A DNA stretch of 64,000 nucleotides from Chelydra serpentina (GCA_037349315.1 JBAIAC010000224.1:238753-302752); one strand, 5' to 3'; positions 8,959-19,885 are shown, counted from the first letter of the stretch. Translations and numbers: made by a program. The notes: generated by a model not told the origin, from the letters alone.

Positions 8959-10996
8959 CTTATTGAGGTTGCAGGAACAAACCATCCCGATGTGTAGAAA
9001 GAAAAGTAAATATGGCAGGCGACCAGCTTGGCTTAACAGTGAAATCCTTGCTCGTCTTAAACACAAAAAAGCAGCTTACAAGAAGTGGAAGATTGGACAA
9101 ATGACCAGGGAGGAGTATAAAAATATTGTTCAGGCATGCAGGAGTGAAATTAGGAAGGCCAAATCACACTTGGAGTTGCAGCTAGCTGGAGATGTTAGGA
9201 GTAACAAGAAGGGTTTCTTCAGGTATGTGAGCAACAAGAAGAAAGTCAAGGAACGTGTGGGCCCCTTGCTGAATGAGGGAGGGAACCTTGTGACAGCGGA
9301 TGTGGAGAAAGCTAGTGTACTCAATGCTTTTTTTGCCTCTGTCTTCACAGACAAGGGCAGCTCCCAGATGGCTGCACTCCGCAGCACGGTATGGGGAGGA
9401 GGTGACCAGCCCTCTGCGGAGAAAGAAGTAGTTCGGGACTATTTAGAAAAGCTGGACGAACACAAGTCCATGGGGCCGGATGCACTGCATCCGAGGGTGC
9501 TAAAGGAGTTGGCCGATGTGATTGCAGAGCCATTGGCCATTATCTTTGACAAATCATGGCAATCGGGGGAGGTCCCGGATGACTGGAAAAAAGCTAATGT
9601 AGTGCCCATCTTTAAAAAAGGGAAGAAGGAAGTTCCGGGGAACTACAGGCCAGTCAGTCTCACCTCAATCCCTGGAAAAATCATGGAACAGGTCCTCAAG
9701 GAATCAATTCTGAACCACTTAAAGGAGGGGAAAGTGATCAGGAACAGTCAGCATGGATTCACCAAGGGCAAGTCATGCCTGACTAACCTAATTGCCTTCT
9801 ATGATGAGATAACTGGCTCTGTGGATGAGGGGAAAGCAGTGGATGTGCTATTTCTTGACTTTAGCAAAGCTTTTGATACAGTCTCCCACAGTGTTCTTGC
9901 CAGCAAGTTAAAGAAGTATGGGCTGGATGAATGGACGGTAAGGTGGATAGAAAACTGGCTGGATGGTCGTGCTCAACGGGTAGTGATCAATGGCTCCATG
10001 TCTAGTTGGCAGCCGGTATCAAGTGGAGTGCCCCAAGGGTCGGTGGTGGGGCCGGTTTTGTTCAATATCTTCATCAACGACCTGGAGGATGGTGTGGACT
10101 GCACCCTTAGCAAGTTTGCAGATGACACTAAACTGGGAGGAGTGGTTGATACGCTGGAGGGTAGGGACAGGATACAGAGGGACCTAGGCAAATTAGAGGA
10201 TTGGGCCAAAAGAAATCTGATGAGGTTCAACAAGGACAAGTGCAGAGTCCTGCACTTAGGACGGAAGAATCCCATGCACTGCTACAGGCTAGGGACCGAA
10301 TGGCTGGGCAGCAGTTCTGCAGAAAAGGACCTAGGGGTTACAGTGGACGAAAAGCTGAATATGAGTCAACAGTGTGGCCTTGTTGCCAAGAAGGCTAACG
10401 GCATTTTGGGCTGTATAAGTAGGGGCATTGCTAGCAGATCGAGGGACGTGATTATTCCCCTCTATTCGGCACTGGTGAGGCCTCATTTGGAGTACTGTGT
10501 CCAGTTTTGGGCCCCACACTACAAGAAGGATGTGGATAAATTGGAAAGAGTCCAACGGAGGGCAACAAAAATGATTAGGGGGCTGGAGCACATGACTTAT
10601 GAGGAGAGGCTGAGGGAACTGGGATTGTTTAGCCTGCAGAAGAGAAGAGTGAGGGGGGATTTGATAGCTGCTTTCAACTACCTAAAAGGGGGTTCCAAAG
10701 AGGATGGATCTAGACTGTTCTCAGTGGTAGAAGATGACAGAAGAAGGAGTAATGGTCTCAAGTTGCAGAGGGGGAGGTTTAGGTTGGATATTAGGAAAAA
10801 CTTTTTCACTGGTAGGGTGGTGAAGCACTGGAATGGGTTACCTAGGGAGGTGGTGGAATCTCCTTCCTTAGAGGTTTTTAAGGTCAGGCTTAACAAAGCC
10901 CTGGCTGGGATGATTTAGTTGGGTTTGGTCCTGCTTTGAGCAGGGCGTTGGACTAGATGACCCCCTGAGGTCCCTTCCAACCCTGAGATTCTATGA
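8957..10996 (+). mobile_element. CR1 LINE, 5'-truncated, with intact RT reading frame and 3' tail
   Basis: An open frame of about 650 codons (8,963-10,918) covers the linker and reverse transcriptase of CR1 ORF2. The blocks seen are [24 protein letters not shown], catalytic [19 protein letters not shown] and the C-terminal [14 protein letters not shown]. The endonuclease domain is missing. The 3' UTR ends with the CR1 tail CCTTCCAACCCTGA followed by ATTCTATG repeats. The protein differs from the copy at 25.2-28.6 kb at about 20 positions. No ATG supports a natural start; the frame is simply cut at the junction with the tRNA-Lys fragment. Confidence 0.95.
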
Positions 10997-11654
10997 TTCT
11001 ATGATCCAGTCGCACCTCCTGTATAACCCAGGCCCTAGCATGTCACGAAGTGGTTCCTGTAGCCAACCATAGCATGGGACTGAGCCAGAGCACGTCTTTT
11101 GGAACGACATCCACATGCATTAGAGCCAGCCGGCTAACAGAAAATCTTTCTTCTGCAGGGACGTGGGGTTAAGGGACAGGGAGGAAAAGACATGGAGGCT
11201 GTGTCTAAAGTTAGAGCAGCGAGGCCAGGATAACCGGGGCTAGGTGCCAGGATTGGCTATCAGAAGACCTGCCGTTTTCTATTCCTGGCTTTGGGACCAT
11301 GAGCGAGTCTCTTCACCCCTGGGTGCCTCGGTTTCCCCAACTATCAAATAGAGCTAATCAAGGTTTTGTTTGTTCTCCCCATTTTACAGGGTGGGAAACT
11401 GAGACACTGTTGGGACCTGTCTACGCTACAGGTCTGTCATGCATTTGTAAGCTGCTGACCCCCACATGTTGTTCAGAGCCTGTCGACAACACAGCTCCCA
11501 AAGGTGTGTTTGTTCTGTGATTATCCCCTATGGACCAGCATGGCTGGACGGCCTTTTCTCATGGTGCTGTGGGAGCAGGTCCTGGGGACTAAGGGTCTGA
11601 AGAAGCTCTCAAGGACTAATTTTTTAAAATAATTTTTATTAATGAATGGGGAGA

Positions 11655-11932
11655 AAACATCCAATCACTGCTGATAAGATTGGTGGGTGACAAAATACCG
11701 GCAGAGTGGTAATTACTGATGAGGAGAGGGCAGTGATACAGAGCGATCTGGCTCATTCGGCAAGCTGGGCCCATTCAAAGGAAACAAGTTTGACCAGAGC
11801 CAAATTCAAAGTCCGATACCTAGCAAGGCCTTTCTGGAATGTGTTTGCCTATTGTGGTTAACAGGATGCCTGTGATATGCAGGGGGTCAGATTAGATGAT
11901 CTAATGGTCTCTTCTGACCATAAAGTCTAAAG
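11655..11932 (+). mobile_element. CR1 fragment, RT remnant joined to 3' tail
   Basis: It reads TAAGATTGGTGGGTGACAAA and TGATACAGAGCGATCTGG, as downstream of the CR1 FADD block, then passes to a CR1 3' end (AGATTAGATGATCTAATGGT, CTTCTGACC). An internal part is missing and no frame remains. The 10,997-11,655 interval before it shows nothing I can name. Confidence 0.7.
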
Positions 11933-11933
11933 C

Positions 11934-12110
11934 AGGCCTGCACAACTCATAAAGCGGCGAGGGCCATATTACTCCAAAGAAAACAGCTGAGGGCCGAAAC
12001 CCCCTGGCCTCGTGGAAACACGCCCCCACCCCTGTGCCGCCTGCTCCGCAGAAACAACCCCTCCTTCCCCACCGCTGGGGTCTGGAAGCCTGTAGAGGGG
12101 GAAAGAACCA
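11934..12110 (-). mobile_element. hAT-type MITE, truncated copy
   Basis: It starts with the terminal sequence CAGGCCTGCACAAC followed by a block (AAAGCGGCGAGGGCCATATT) that matches the complete element at 33,681-33,916 in opposite orientation. The other end is not recognisable. It lies directly after the CR1 tail. Confidence 0.7.
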
Positions 12111-12179
12111 GCGCGCATAGGGTGACCAGATCACAGCAGTAAAATAGGACCTGCCCCCTTCCCGCTCGGCCCCACCATA

Positions 12180-12510
12180 ACACCCCTCTTCACTCATCCC
12201 ACAGGGGTCACTATATTACTGCACACAACAGTCAATCAATGCAGTTGTAGATAAATCTCTGCATTATGCATTTTTGTATAACTTTTATATGACTTTGTAT
12301 TGAACCTTGGTAATATGTTATAGCGGGCCCCTAAGGTACTATAATTAAGGTTAAAGAAAAATGTCTTTTTGCTAGAAATAGAATAAGATCTTCCCCCCAA
12401 AATCGGGACAGGGGGTGGGCGGTAATAGGAACCTATATAAGAAAAAGGAAAAGCTTCCTTGGTGAAGATAAAACTGAGGTTTCTTTGCAGTGTACAGAAT
12501 AAAGTAGCTT
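12180..12510. other. AT-rich stretch, possible LTR remnant
   Basis: AT-rich sequence with TATATAAG near 12,434 and a purine-rich run, next to the tRNA-Arg gene. I see no reading frame and cannot pair it with another copy in the window. Confidence 0.25.
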
Positions 12511-12512
12511 TT

Positions 12513-12585
12513 CACACCAGACGGGACTTGAACCCACAATCTCTGGCTTAGGAAGCCAATGCCTTATCCATTAGGCCACTGGGGC
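12513..12585 (-). tRNA. tRNA-Arg (anticodon CCT)
   Basis: A 73-nt sequence matching vertebrate tRNA-Arg-CCT: TGGCCTAATGGATAAGG A-box region, anticodon loop TTCCTAA in a fully paired stem (anticodon CCT, reads AGG) and T loop TTCAAGT. The acceptor GCCCCAG/CTGGTGT has one C-T mismatch and one terminal G-U. No clear run of four T follows it within 15 bp, so activity is uncertain. Confidence 0.88.
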
Positions 12586-13017
12586 CCTGAAGTACAACTG
12601 ATGGAGGGATGGAAATTCCCTCTCATAATTGCACATTCCTCACATTCGCTAGGAAGCCAAATACCCCCTTTATGCGCCATACAGAAATGTCGGCATCCCC
12701 TGTCAGCGAGGCAACTGGGCAGGTCCCTGACAGAGCTGAGCCCCACCTTTCTGCAGCCATCTTTAGAGAAGAACCCCATCCCAGAGTCACCCCTCCCTCC
12801 GTCAGCACCTCCACGGCTGTGGCTCTGAGTGGCAGTAGGGTGATTGGGGGGTGAATCCAGGGCTGGAAGGGGGGTCAGGTCAGCCTGTGAGGAGTGACCA
12901 GGTGGGGCAGACCCAGGGTGAGGCTGTGGGCTGCTGGTCGGTCGTTGGGATCAGAGCTCTAGATCAAAGCTGCACAGCGACCTGACACCAAGGGTTACAA
13001 GGCCGACATAGTGACCC

Positions 13018-13995
13018 CTGTGACAGCATGGGGTTTTCCTTGTTGCCTATGGGGGTTTTCTTGGTTCCCTAGGGGGTTGCATGCAGAGGGGGTGGGACTC
13101 AGTTTCCCTGGGTGTTACGGGTGTAACGAGGTGATGGGAGAGGGAGTTTGTTGTTACAGGGGACTGGCGAGGGGACTGGGGACCCCAGCCACGGACGTGG
13201 CGACAGGTGACCTGGAAGCCAGCTCAGGAGTCTGCAGCCGGTCCTGGCCAGTGGGAGAACAATAGGCTGCGAAGAGAGGAGCCCTGGGGGCCTAACCAGC
13301 CGGTTCCAGCCAGAGGGGGCCAGAGACGAGAAGAGGCCCAGACGACCCTGTTTGCAGGGCTGTTTACCTGGAGAGAAGAGAATGGACAGAGGCGGGGCTT
13401 GGGGCCAGTGATATCCCCCGCCCAGTGGGGCAGCAGGGGGGGGGGGCTCCAGTGGCGTAGCCAGGGGGGGATTAGGGGGAGCGGCTGCTCCCCCTGTGTG
13501 CGCAAGTGGCCTTTGAAATCCCCGCCCGAGCCCCACTGCCGGAGCTCCGGCGGCGCTTTAAAGGGCCCGGGGCTCCCCGCAGCGGCTGGAGCTGTGGGCC
13601 CTTTAAGTCACCGCCGGGGAAGCCGGTCCGGTCCGGCACGGCGTAGTGGCTCTTGCCGGTACCGGACCGGACCGGCTTACTTTCACCTCTGGGAGGACCC
13701 GGAGTGGCTCCCGGAGGCGCCGCCGGGTGAGTACAGGGGGAGCCTGGGGAGGTGCCTTTTTATAGCACCGCTCCCCTGTGCTGCGGACCTGCCTACGCTA
13801 CTGGGGGGCTCTGGGCTGGGGAGAGGGAGCAGGCAGAGCCCACCGGGATACAGGAGAGAGCTGGATGTGCTCGGCTCGGGGGAGGCCAGGCCTGAGGCCC
13901 TGTGAGTTCCTGTGCTGTGTTCAACGCTCAATAAACCCTCCTGTGTTACGCTGGCTGAGAGTCACTCTGGTCTAGAGAACAGGGGGGCAGAGATT
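13018..13995 (+). mobile_element. LTR-like element carrying a nested hAT MITE
   Basis: Begins TGTGACAGCATGGGG, contains GACTCAGTTTCCCTGGG and ends with a CAATAAACCCTCC polyadenylation region (AATAAA at 13,930) followed by GGCTGAGAGTCAC. These features are shared with the gypsy-type LTRs elsewhere in the window. A 354-bp MITE is inserted at 13,450. Boundaries are approximate and no partner LTR is present in the window. Confidence 0.55.
13450..13803. mobile_element. hAT-type MITE with long GC-rich hairpin
   Basis: The terminal repeats read CAGTGGCGTAGCCAGG at the left end and CCTGCCTACGCTACTG at the right end (imperfect inverted repeat). Both sides carry the same 8-bp duplication GGGGGCTC (13,442-13,449 and 13,804-13,811), the hAT hallmark. 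Inside, AAGCCGGTCCGGTCCGGCA near 13,620 and its near-complement near 13,655-13,680 form a strong hairpin. The element is 354 bp and has no coding capacity. Confidence 0.88.
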
Positions 13996-14274
13996 GTCTG
14001 TCAGGGTCTCTGTGCGCAGACAAACCCAGCACATCACAAGGACGTGTGGCACAGGCTCTCGTGTTGCACAAATTGCAGTCGAAGCCGCCGCCTTGCCAAT
14101 GCCGGTCACAGCAGCCTTTTCATCAGCTCCAGGCTCGTGATTTGATTCTTTCTAATGCTCCTCTTCAAAGGAGCCTTTTCCTTAGCAAGCAGTTACTTGG
14201 ATTGCCAAGGGAGGGCTCTTGTGTTTGCTAGAAAGACACAGGGAAATGTGATGAGAGGAGACAAAAGTTCTACA

Positions 14275-14348
14275 AGGCACCACTGGGAGTTGAACCCAGG
14301 ATCTCCTGTTTACTAGACAGCTGCTTTAGCCAGCTAAGCCATGGTGCC
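14275..14348 (-). tRNA. tRNA-Thr (anticodon AGT)
   Basis: A 74-nt cloverleaf with perfectly paired acceptor GGCACCA/TGGTGCC, D arm GGCTTAGCTGGCTAAAGC, anticodon loop CTAGTAA (anticodon AGT) and T arm CTGGG-TTCAACT-CCCAG. One G-G pair sits at the base of the anticodon stem. A TTTT terminator follows about 10 bp after the gene. The inverted paralogue at 30,134 is a pseudogene. Confidence 0.92.
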
Positions 14349-15535
14349 TGCCTCCCACAAGCCCTTCCAACTGCTCCATTTGATGGTCCAAGACAAGACC
14401 TGCATATTCAAAGTACAGACGTTCCCCATTTCCCTCAAGACTTGCAGACCTTGAGGTGTCTGGATCTCTGTGCACAGAAAGCCACAGCTCAGATGACAGG
14501 GGGCTTCTCACACGTGCTTCTCCCACCAGCCACTATGATCATATCCTGATTCATGCTCTGCATTTCAGTCGCAGCGACCTCGGCTCATTGCTGAGTCATG
14601 GTCACCTTTCCATCCGCTCCAGACTTCTCATTTGCCACTTTCCAAGTGCCGTGGGGCAGCTGCCCCACACAGGCAGGAGAAAGGTTAAGGCAGCCTTGGA
14701 GAGGCTGAGCAGAACCCAGCCAATCAGGAAAGCGTATTGGGCGAGCCAATCAGGAGAAGACCTATAAGTCCCCTGCCCGAGTGGAAGCCAATGCATGTGG
14801 TGGGCCGAAAGCACCACAGGTTTTAACCCTGTTTGCCTCCTTCCCCACGTCTCTTGCTTAGATGATATGGAAGTGCCCCTATGGCCGGGGATGTGAGTTT
14901 GTGGGCACAGCATCATGCAGTGAGCTTCCAAGACAGCCTGTAATTCAGCAAGGGGTTTGCAGCTGGGCCTTGGCCTGGAGGCAATTTTCTCTCCGCACAG
15001 CAGATGGGGGATACACTGGGACCAGCTTCTGGCTCTTTTTTGTGAGCTGGTTTCCCGTGAGGACACACCAGAGATCACTGCAATCTACTTAGGGGGCAAC
15101 CAGCTGGAAATATTCTCCAGCCACCAGCTGATTTGGAAAGTTAAACACGATATTGCACAACATAGAACTATGGGGCCAGGTCCCATAGAAAACAAAGGGG
15201 AGCAGGGAAAGAGAGCACAGAAGAGAAGAGAAGGAGAGATGGGATAGAAAAAAGTCTAGAGCAGGAGCAGAGAACCAGGGAGTGCCGGGGACATGGTCAA
15301 CCCATCGGGCTGCCTCCTAGGCCACGCTGCAGCCCAGCTTCAGGACTCAGAGGAAATGGAGCTCACACCCCTACCTACAGGACTCCAGGCAGGACCAGCC
15401 TTCTGGATCAAACGTCCCCTCTGGCATTCAAGTCATATGAGCTACCAGGCAAAAGACAGGCTCCCACGTCATTGGAGAGAGCAAGACGAAGCCTTGGAAC
15501 AGCCAGGAGTGTTATGTGGCAAAAGAGCTGCCCCA

Positions 15536-15606
15536 AGGTCCCACCGAGACTTGAACTCGGATTGCAGGATTCAGAGCCCTGAGTGCTGCCCTTACACCAT
15601 GGGACC
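15536..15606 (-). tRNA. tRNA-Gln (anticodon CTG)
   Basis: Acceptor GGTCCCA/TGGGACC pairs within the gene (read on the minus strand). The anticodon loop CTCTGAA gives anticodon CTG (reads CAG) on a fully paired stem, and the T arm is CCGAG-TTCAAGT-CTCGG. The D loop is one base shorter than in vertebrate tRNA-Gln (GTGTAAGGGCAGCAC). A TTTT follows about 15 bp downstream. Confidence 0.9.
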
Positions 15607-15918
15607 CAAAGGAGAGCACCTTGCGTTTGTCTGACTTCCAGCGTAGAAGAGCCTGGGCGGACAATTTTTTGCCTCCCTTGCTCAAGATCTCTCTGGCCAG
15701 CCCTGCATTTTCTCAACAAGTCGTCACGCAGCGGTTTGCTGTAAACCCAGAAGCCTTTCTTCCTCCAGACTGTGAGGCCAGTGGGCATGTGAGGAATTTG
15801 TCCCGTCAGTCAGAGGCAGAAAATGGCCCTTCCTAGGAAAGCCCAAGTCCTGAAAAGAAAATACTGGTGTCGAGGAGAGTACTGAAGAACTGCCTTTTGG
15901 AGAATATGATGCTTTTTA

Positions 15919-15991
15919 CACCTGGCCAGGAACTTGAACCCTGGACCTTCAGATTAAAAGTCTGATGCTCGACCAACTGAGCTAGCCAGCC
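15919..15991 (-). tRNA. tRNA-Lys (anticodon TTT)
   Basis: Body matches tRNA-Lys-TTT: GGCTAGCTCAGTTGGTCGAGC, anticodon stem CAGAC/TCTGA region with loop CTTTTAA (anticodon TTT, reads AAA) and CAGGG-TTCAAGT T arm. The acceptor stem has one G-G mismatch at pair 2-71 and a terminal G-U. It has an inverted paralogue at 29,747-29,819. No clear T-run terminator follows. Confidence 0.85.
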
Positions 15992-16149
15992 TCACAGGTG
16001 AAAAGGGTTAGTTTGGTGCAGAAGAGAAACTAGTCAAGAAAAAGAGGGCAGGAAACAATACAGAAAACCTGCTACTCTGGCTCCCTTAGCAGCCCTAGCC
16101 CCAGCCTGCTCCTCCATCTGACACCCAGAGACCTTCTTCTTTTTCTAGT

Positions 16150-16386
16150 TAAATCTCAGATCCAGGAGAAAACACCGTTCTACAAAGAAAAACGAAAACT
16201 CCCTGTCTGTCAGGGTTGTTAAGCACTGGAGTGAATTTCCCAGGGAGGTTGTGGAATCTCTGTCAGGGGAGGTTTTTAAGAGCAGGTTCGACAAACACCT
16301 GTCAGGGATGGTCTAGATTATACTTATGAGTGGAGGGGCTGGACTGGATGACCTCTCAAGGTCCCTTACAGTTCTATGATTCTGCA
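16150..16386 (+). mobile_element. CR1 3'-end fragment
   Basis: The sequence matches the CR1 C-terminal and tail region (AGGGTTGTTAAGCACTGG, CCCAGGGAGGTTGTGGAATC, GACTGGATGACCTCTCAAGG, TTCTATGATTCTG). It is a short 5'-truncated copy of a different CR1 subfamily from the one at 8.96 kb. Confidence 0.85.
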
Positions 16387-17034
16387 TATTAGAGGTTGCA
16401 GGCCGGGGGTGGTTAAATCCCCACCCCTGCCCCGGCCTCATCTGATCAGATCCACGGTCCCATTAAGCCTTGTATTTCTCCTCCCCCAGCAGACATCCTG
16501 TCTGTGGGAGTGGCCAATGCCGGAAATAGTAAAGGAAACTCTAACCCCTTCCCCATGGACTGCACAATGATCCTTTCCATACGTTGTTACATGGGAACAG
16601 CCCCTCCTTAGCCCCCAGCCACAGAGCAGTTTGAGACATGAAGCGTGATGATTAGCCCTGCCCTTTAATCCCCCTGCAGATACCCCATCCAAGAGTGGGT
16701 GCCCCAGTTGTGCCAGACACTGCGGAAGCCCCGACCAAGGATGGGGGCCCTGATTCTGCAGGAGTTGTACAACTCATAGTGAGAGAGAGAGTCCTTGATG
16801 CCAGGAGCTCACAAGTAAAATAGATGAAGTGTGGGAGGATGGTTCCCATTTTACAGCTGGGGAAACTGAGGCTAAAAAGATGTGATGTCATTTGTCCATG
16901 TTTGCACAGAGAATAATGGGGCCAAACTTGGAACTGAATCCAAATTTTCTGAGTCACAGCCTGGCCCTTAATCACAAGCCAAGCATTGTCGATTGCATGG
17001 CAGTGGCCTCCATGGGAAGTTGCACAATCTCCTT

Positions 17035-17140
17035 CATTGGAGGATTTGAAGAAGGGGTTATGCAAATACCTGTCGGGGATGACCTAGGGATACTTGGTCC
17101 TGACTCTCAGGGTCCCTCCCTGCCCTATCTCTCTACACGC
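17035..17140 (+). mobile_element. CR1 3'-end remnant
   Basis: Reads like a diverged CR1 tail: TTGGAGGATTTGAAGAAGG, ACCTGTCGGGGATGACCTAG, then a CT-rich tail. Only about 100 bp are recognisable. Confidence 0.5.
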
Positions 17141-17319
17141 TTCTATTGTGTGGTTTTGTGCTGTGTCATTGTTCCACACTTATCTGTTGTGCATAGTGTC
17201 ACTCTCTGCCCTGCCACACACACTGCAGTGGGGAAGCAGCTGGCAATCTAGTAGGCTGCCCATGGAACAATGGGACAGAGAAACCTGCATCATGTGATGC
17301 TGCACCGGCCCATAAGCCA

Positions 17320-18120
17320 TTGCAAACCCCTCCCAAAGCCCCCTGCGGCCAGTTGCACAGTGCGATAGCTACCCACAATGCACTGCTCTTTGGGGCGACG
17401 CAAGAGTTGCTAGAGTGGATGCGCTCTGGTGACACAAGGAGCAGAGTGTTTAATTGAAACACTTCAACTAAAGCAGCATAACTCTGTAGTGTGGACACAG
17501 CCTGAGAGTGAGACAAGACCGAGCTCCCCTTGACACCAAGGATGCTCAGGGACTGAAACTAAAGAACCACAAGTTCCTCCATAGTTGACAGGATTCGAAC
17601 CTGTGCAGGGAAACCCCAATGGATTTCTAGTCCATCATCTTAACCACTCGGCCACAACTACTGGCTTTGGGTAGTTTCTCACTACACTCTAGTTCTGTTC
17701 TCACTGAGTGATCGTTTCCAATTGTTTCCTCAGACCAGCTTCCACAACACACTCACTGCCGTGCCATTGTGTAAGTGTGTCCATGGCTGAACAGCAAGAA
17801 TTCCTGCTCATTTCCCTGCTGGCTGGAGCATGATGAGAGTGTGTTTGTGGTTAATGACGTTGCTGTAGATTATTGTCCATTTCCTGCCTCGACAATTCAG
17901 ACAGTCCCTTTCCCGTCATCCCCAATACATCAGTGATTGCAATAACAGGGGGCAGGTTTTCTCTGGAGCACTGAGCTATGCCAGGGGGTTGGTGGCTCCT
18001 TTCTTTCCTCACCCTGGAATAAACTCAGCTTTTTATTCCATCCTTGATATTTCATGGAATAACAACAGCAGCATGAAGAAAGAGGAGAGCGAATATCTCA
18101 CTGTCAGGGCTGAAGGTGCC
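17320..18120. repeat. Segmental duplication block, partners at 50,968-51,186 and 57,057-57,630
   Basis: The MITE-like sequence at 17,320-17,530 and the tRNA-Ser block at 17,550-18,120 recur directly at 50,968 and 57,057. In the partner the two halves are separated by nested LTR elements (51,187-57,056), so this copy shows the uninterrupted arrangement. Confidence 0.88.
17580..17661 (-). tRNA. tRNA-Ser (anticodon AGA)
   Basis: An 82-nt serine tRNA with acceptor GTAGTTG/CAACTAT fully paired (terminal G-U), A box TGGCCGAGTGG, anticodon loop CTAGAAA (anticodon AGA, becomes IGA, reads UCU/UCC/UCA), a long variable arm and B box GGTTCGAATCC. It looks intact. The paralogue at 57,093 differs in the anticodon (TGA) but is still serine. 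Confidence 0.95.
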
Positions 18121-18215
18121 ACGTCACCTTTGTCTGACCATTGTCACTGCAGGAGAGAAGGTTTCAATGGAATCGAATGCCCTGGCTCAGACAAGAGACA
18201 CAGAAAGATTTTAAG

Positions 18216-18358
18216 AACATAAGAAAGGCCGTACTGAGTCAGACAAAGCTCCATCCAGCCCAGTATCCTGTCTACTGATCCTGGCCAATGCCAGGTTTCC
18301 CAGAGGGAGTGAACCTCACAGGTAATGATCAAGTGATCTCTCTCCTGCCATCCGTCTC
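18216..18358 (-). mobile_element. CR1 3'-terminal fragment
   Basis: The sequence GAACATAAGAAAGGCCGTAC to CTCTCTCCTGCCATCC is the 3' UTR end of the CR1 type whose upstream part is seen at 1-1,075 (which shares AGGTAATGATCAAGTGATCT). Non-coding. Confidence 0.75.
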
Positions 18359-18616
18359 TTTTACTGTTCATGGATCTGTACAAGGGAAATTATTTGGGTG
18401 AGATTGTTTGGGGGAGATGATGAGGCTGTTACCTTTTCAGATAAAAACCAAGACCTACTGAATTCTTTTAGAAACCTGGGATTTAGACATATTTTATTTA
18501 AAGCAAGGGAGGTCTGAGTAGGTTTCTGATTGCAGGAATCAACATGGTTTTGTCTGCCATTGTACCAAATGGGGAGACCGTTGTTTTTAAAGGAGAGGAG
18601 GAAGACTAAATGCATC

Positions 18617-18698
18617 TGATGAGGATAGGATTTGAACCCATGCATGCAAAGCACAATGGATTAGCAGGCCATCACCTTAACCACTCGGCCACCTCATC
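18617..18698 (-). tRNA. tRNA-Ser (anticodon GCT), somewhat degenerate
   Basis: Acceptor GATGAGG/CCTCATC is perfectly paired and the A box is intact, with anticodon GCT. The anticodon stem has a changed base (GGCCTGCTAATCC) and the T loop is TTCAAAT instead of TTCGAAT. It is the third copy of the Ser-GCT unit at 1,133 and 48,534; its 3' flank lacks the CR1 insertion found in those two. Confidence 0.8.
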
Positions 18699-18814
18699 TG
18701 CATTTTTTGGAAAAGGACAGGAGCAGAAATCAAAGGCCAGCAGAGATAGGGACAATCAGGAGTTTTTAAATATTAAGTGTAAGCAGGGTCTGGATGAGCT
18801 CCACCCTTTCCCCC

Positions 18815-18930
18815 ACTGCCCCACCCTGCTCACTCCTTTACCCCTCCCCGCTCCGCTGCGGCCCTGAGGCCAGAGAAGCTCTGTGCCCTGCTGCAGCCCC
18901 TAGGACTAAAGTCCCCCAGCCAGGGACTAA
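18815..18930. repeat. Short duplicate of 20,160-20,280
   Basis: CCCCACCCTGCTCACTCCTT through CCCAGCCAGGGACTAAAGG is almost identical in both places. No gene is seen in either copy. Confidence 0.8.
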
Positions 18931-19224
18931 AGGGTCTGGATGAGCTCCCCCCACATCGAGTGATGAGCTGGGGAAAGACTTCAGGAGCAGACCGTGTTTG
19001 CCCAGACACCCCTACTCGGCCTGGGTATGCAGCATGCTGGGGCTGCTTTGCCAAAGGAACCAGTTCTGGCTGGTGTTGGGTTACAAATCACTGTAGCATT
19101 GAGTGGAATGAAATGTTATTATCCTTGCTGTCCGAGTGAAGGGCAGCAGAACATACCGAGTCCAGTGGGTGAGAAATACCTTTTATTGCACTGCATAGAA
19201 GTGATTGAGGACATCACCCTAATC

Positions 19225-19519
19225 CAGTGATCCCCAAACTTTTCACACTGTGCCCTCTTGTCCGTGTCTGCGGCCCCTCGGAAGCCGCGGTTGAGAACCG
19301 GGGCTGGGAGTAGCGATGTGGCTTCCTAGGGAGAAGGGAGCGGACAGGGGTAAGGGGAACGAGGCTGGGCCAGGACCCAGGGGCCCAGGCTGAGGGTGGG
19401 GAAGAGCTGGGGCGGAGTGGGGATCCCTGCATGGGGGCTGGCTCAGGCCGTGAGGTGCCCCCATGAACATTCCTCTGTTGCCCCCCTAGGAGTCATGCCC
19501 CATATTTTGGGGACCACTT
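19225..19519. mobile_element. hAT-type MITE (CAGTG.TCCCCAAA ends)
   Basis: Left end CAGTGATCCCCAAACTTTTC and right end TTTTGGGGACCACTT form terminal inverted repeats typical of hAT elements. The flanks CCCTAATC (19,217-19,224) and CCCTAAAC (19,520-19,527) are an 8-bp target duplication with one mismatch. The left part recurs in reverse complement at about 47,955-48,075, and the right end recurs near 19,911-19,965. Confidence 0.8.
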
Positions 19520-19885
19520 CCCTAAACTGAGTCTAACACCAGCCCTGGTGACCCCATTAAAACAGGGGCACAGCCCACTTTGTCCGGGGCTGGATTAACT
19601 TTTTGTGGATCTGGCACCAAACATATTTGTGGGCCCGCAGGGGGGCAATGGAGCCTGGTGCAGGGAGGTCAGTCCCCAGAGTGAGGGGCCAGCCAGGCGG
19701 TAGCTATGGCAGGGGGAGAAGCGATGTCGGTGGGGGTGCAAGCTGTGGTGTTTACCACATTTATGAAGTTTGATCAAACCCCATTTTTAAAACCACCTGT
19801 GGTCTAGGAATAGCAAAGGAGCTCCCTGAAGCAGGGTCTGTCCTTCAAAGTCCCGGAGATCACAACTCCAGCCCACTGTCATTAT

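Larger units (their letters stand above)
13985..16120. repeat. Segmental duplication block, partner inverted and shuffled at 29,590-31,260
   Basis: Sections around the tRNA-Thr-AGT and tRNA-Lys-TTT genes and the 14,800-15,420 sequence all recur in reverse complement at 29,590-31,260, but their order differs (16.1-15.7 kb, then 14.5-14.0 kb, then 15.4-14.8 kb). This shows rearrangement during or after duplication. The Gln gene at 15,536 has no recognisable partner there. Confidence 0.85.

Noticed and set aside
13207..13905. A 232-codon frame
   Set aside because: It runs through the LTR-like sequence and the hAT MITE inserted in it, so it is chance.
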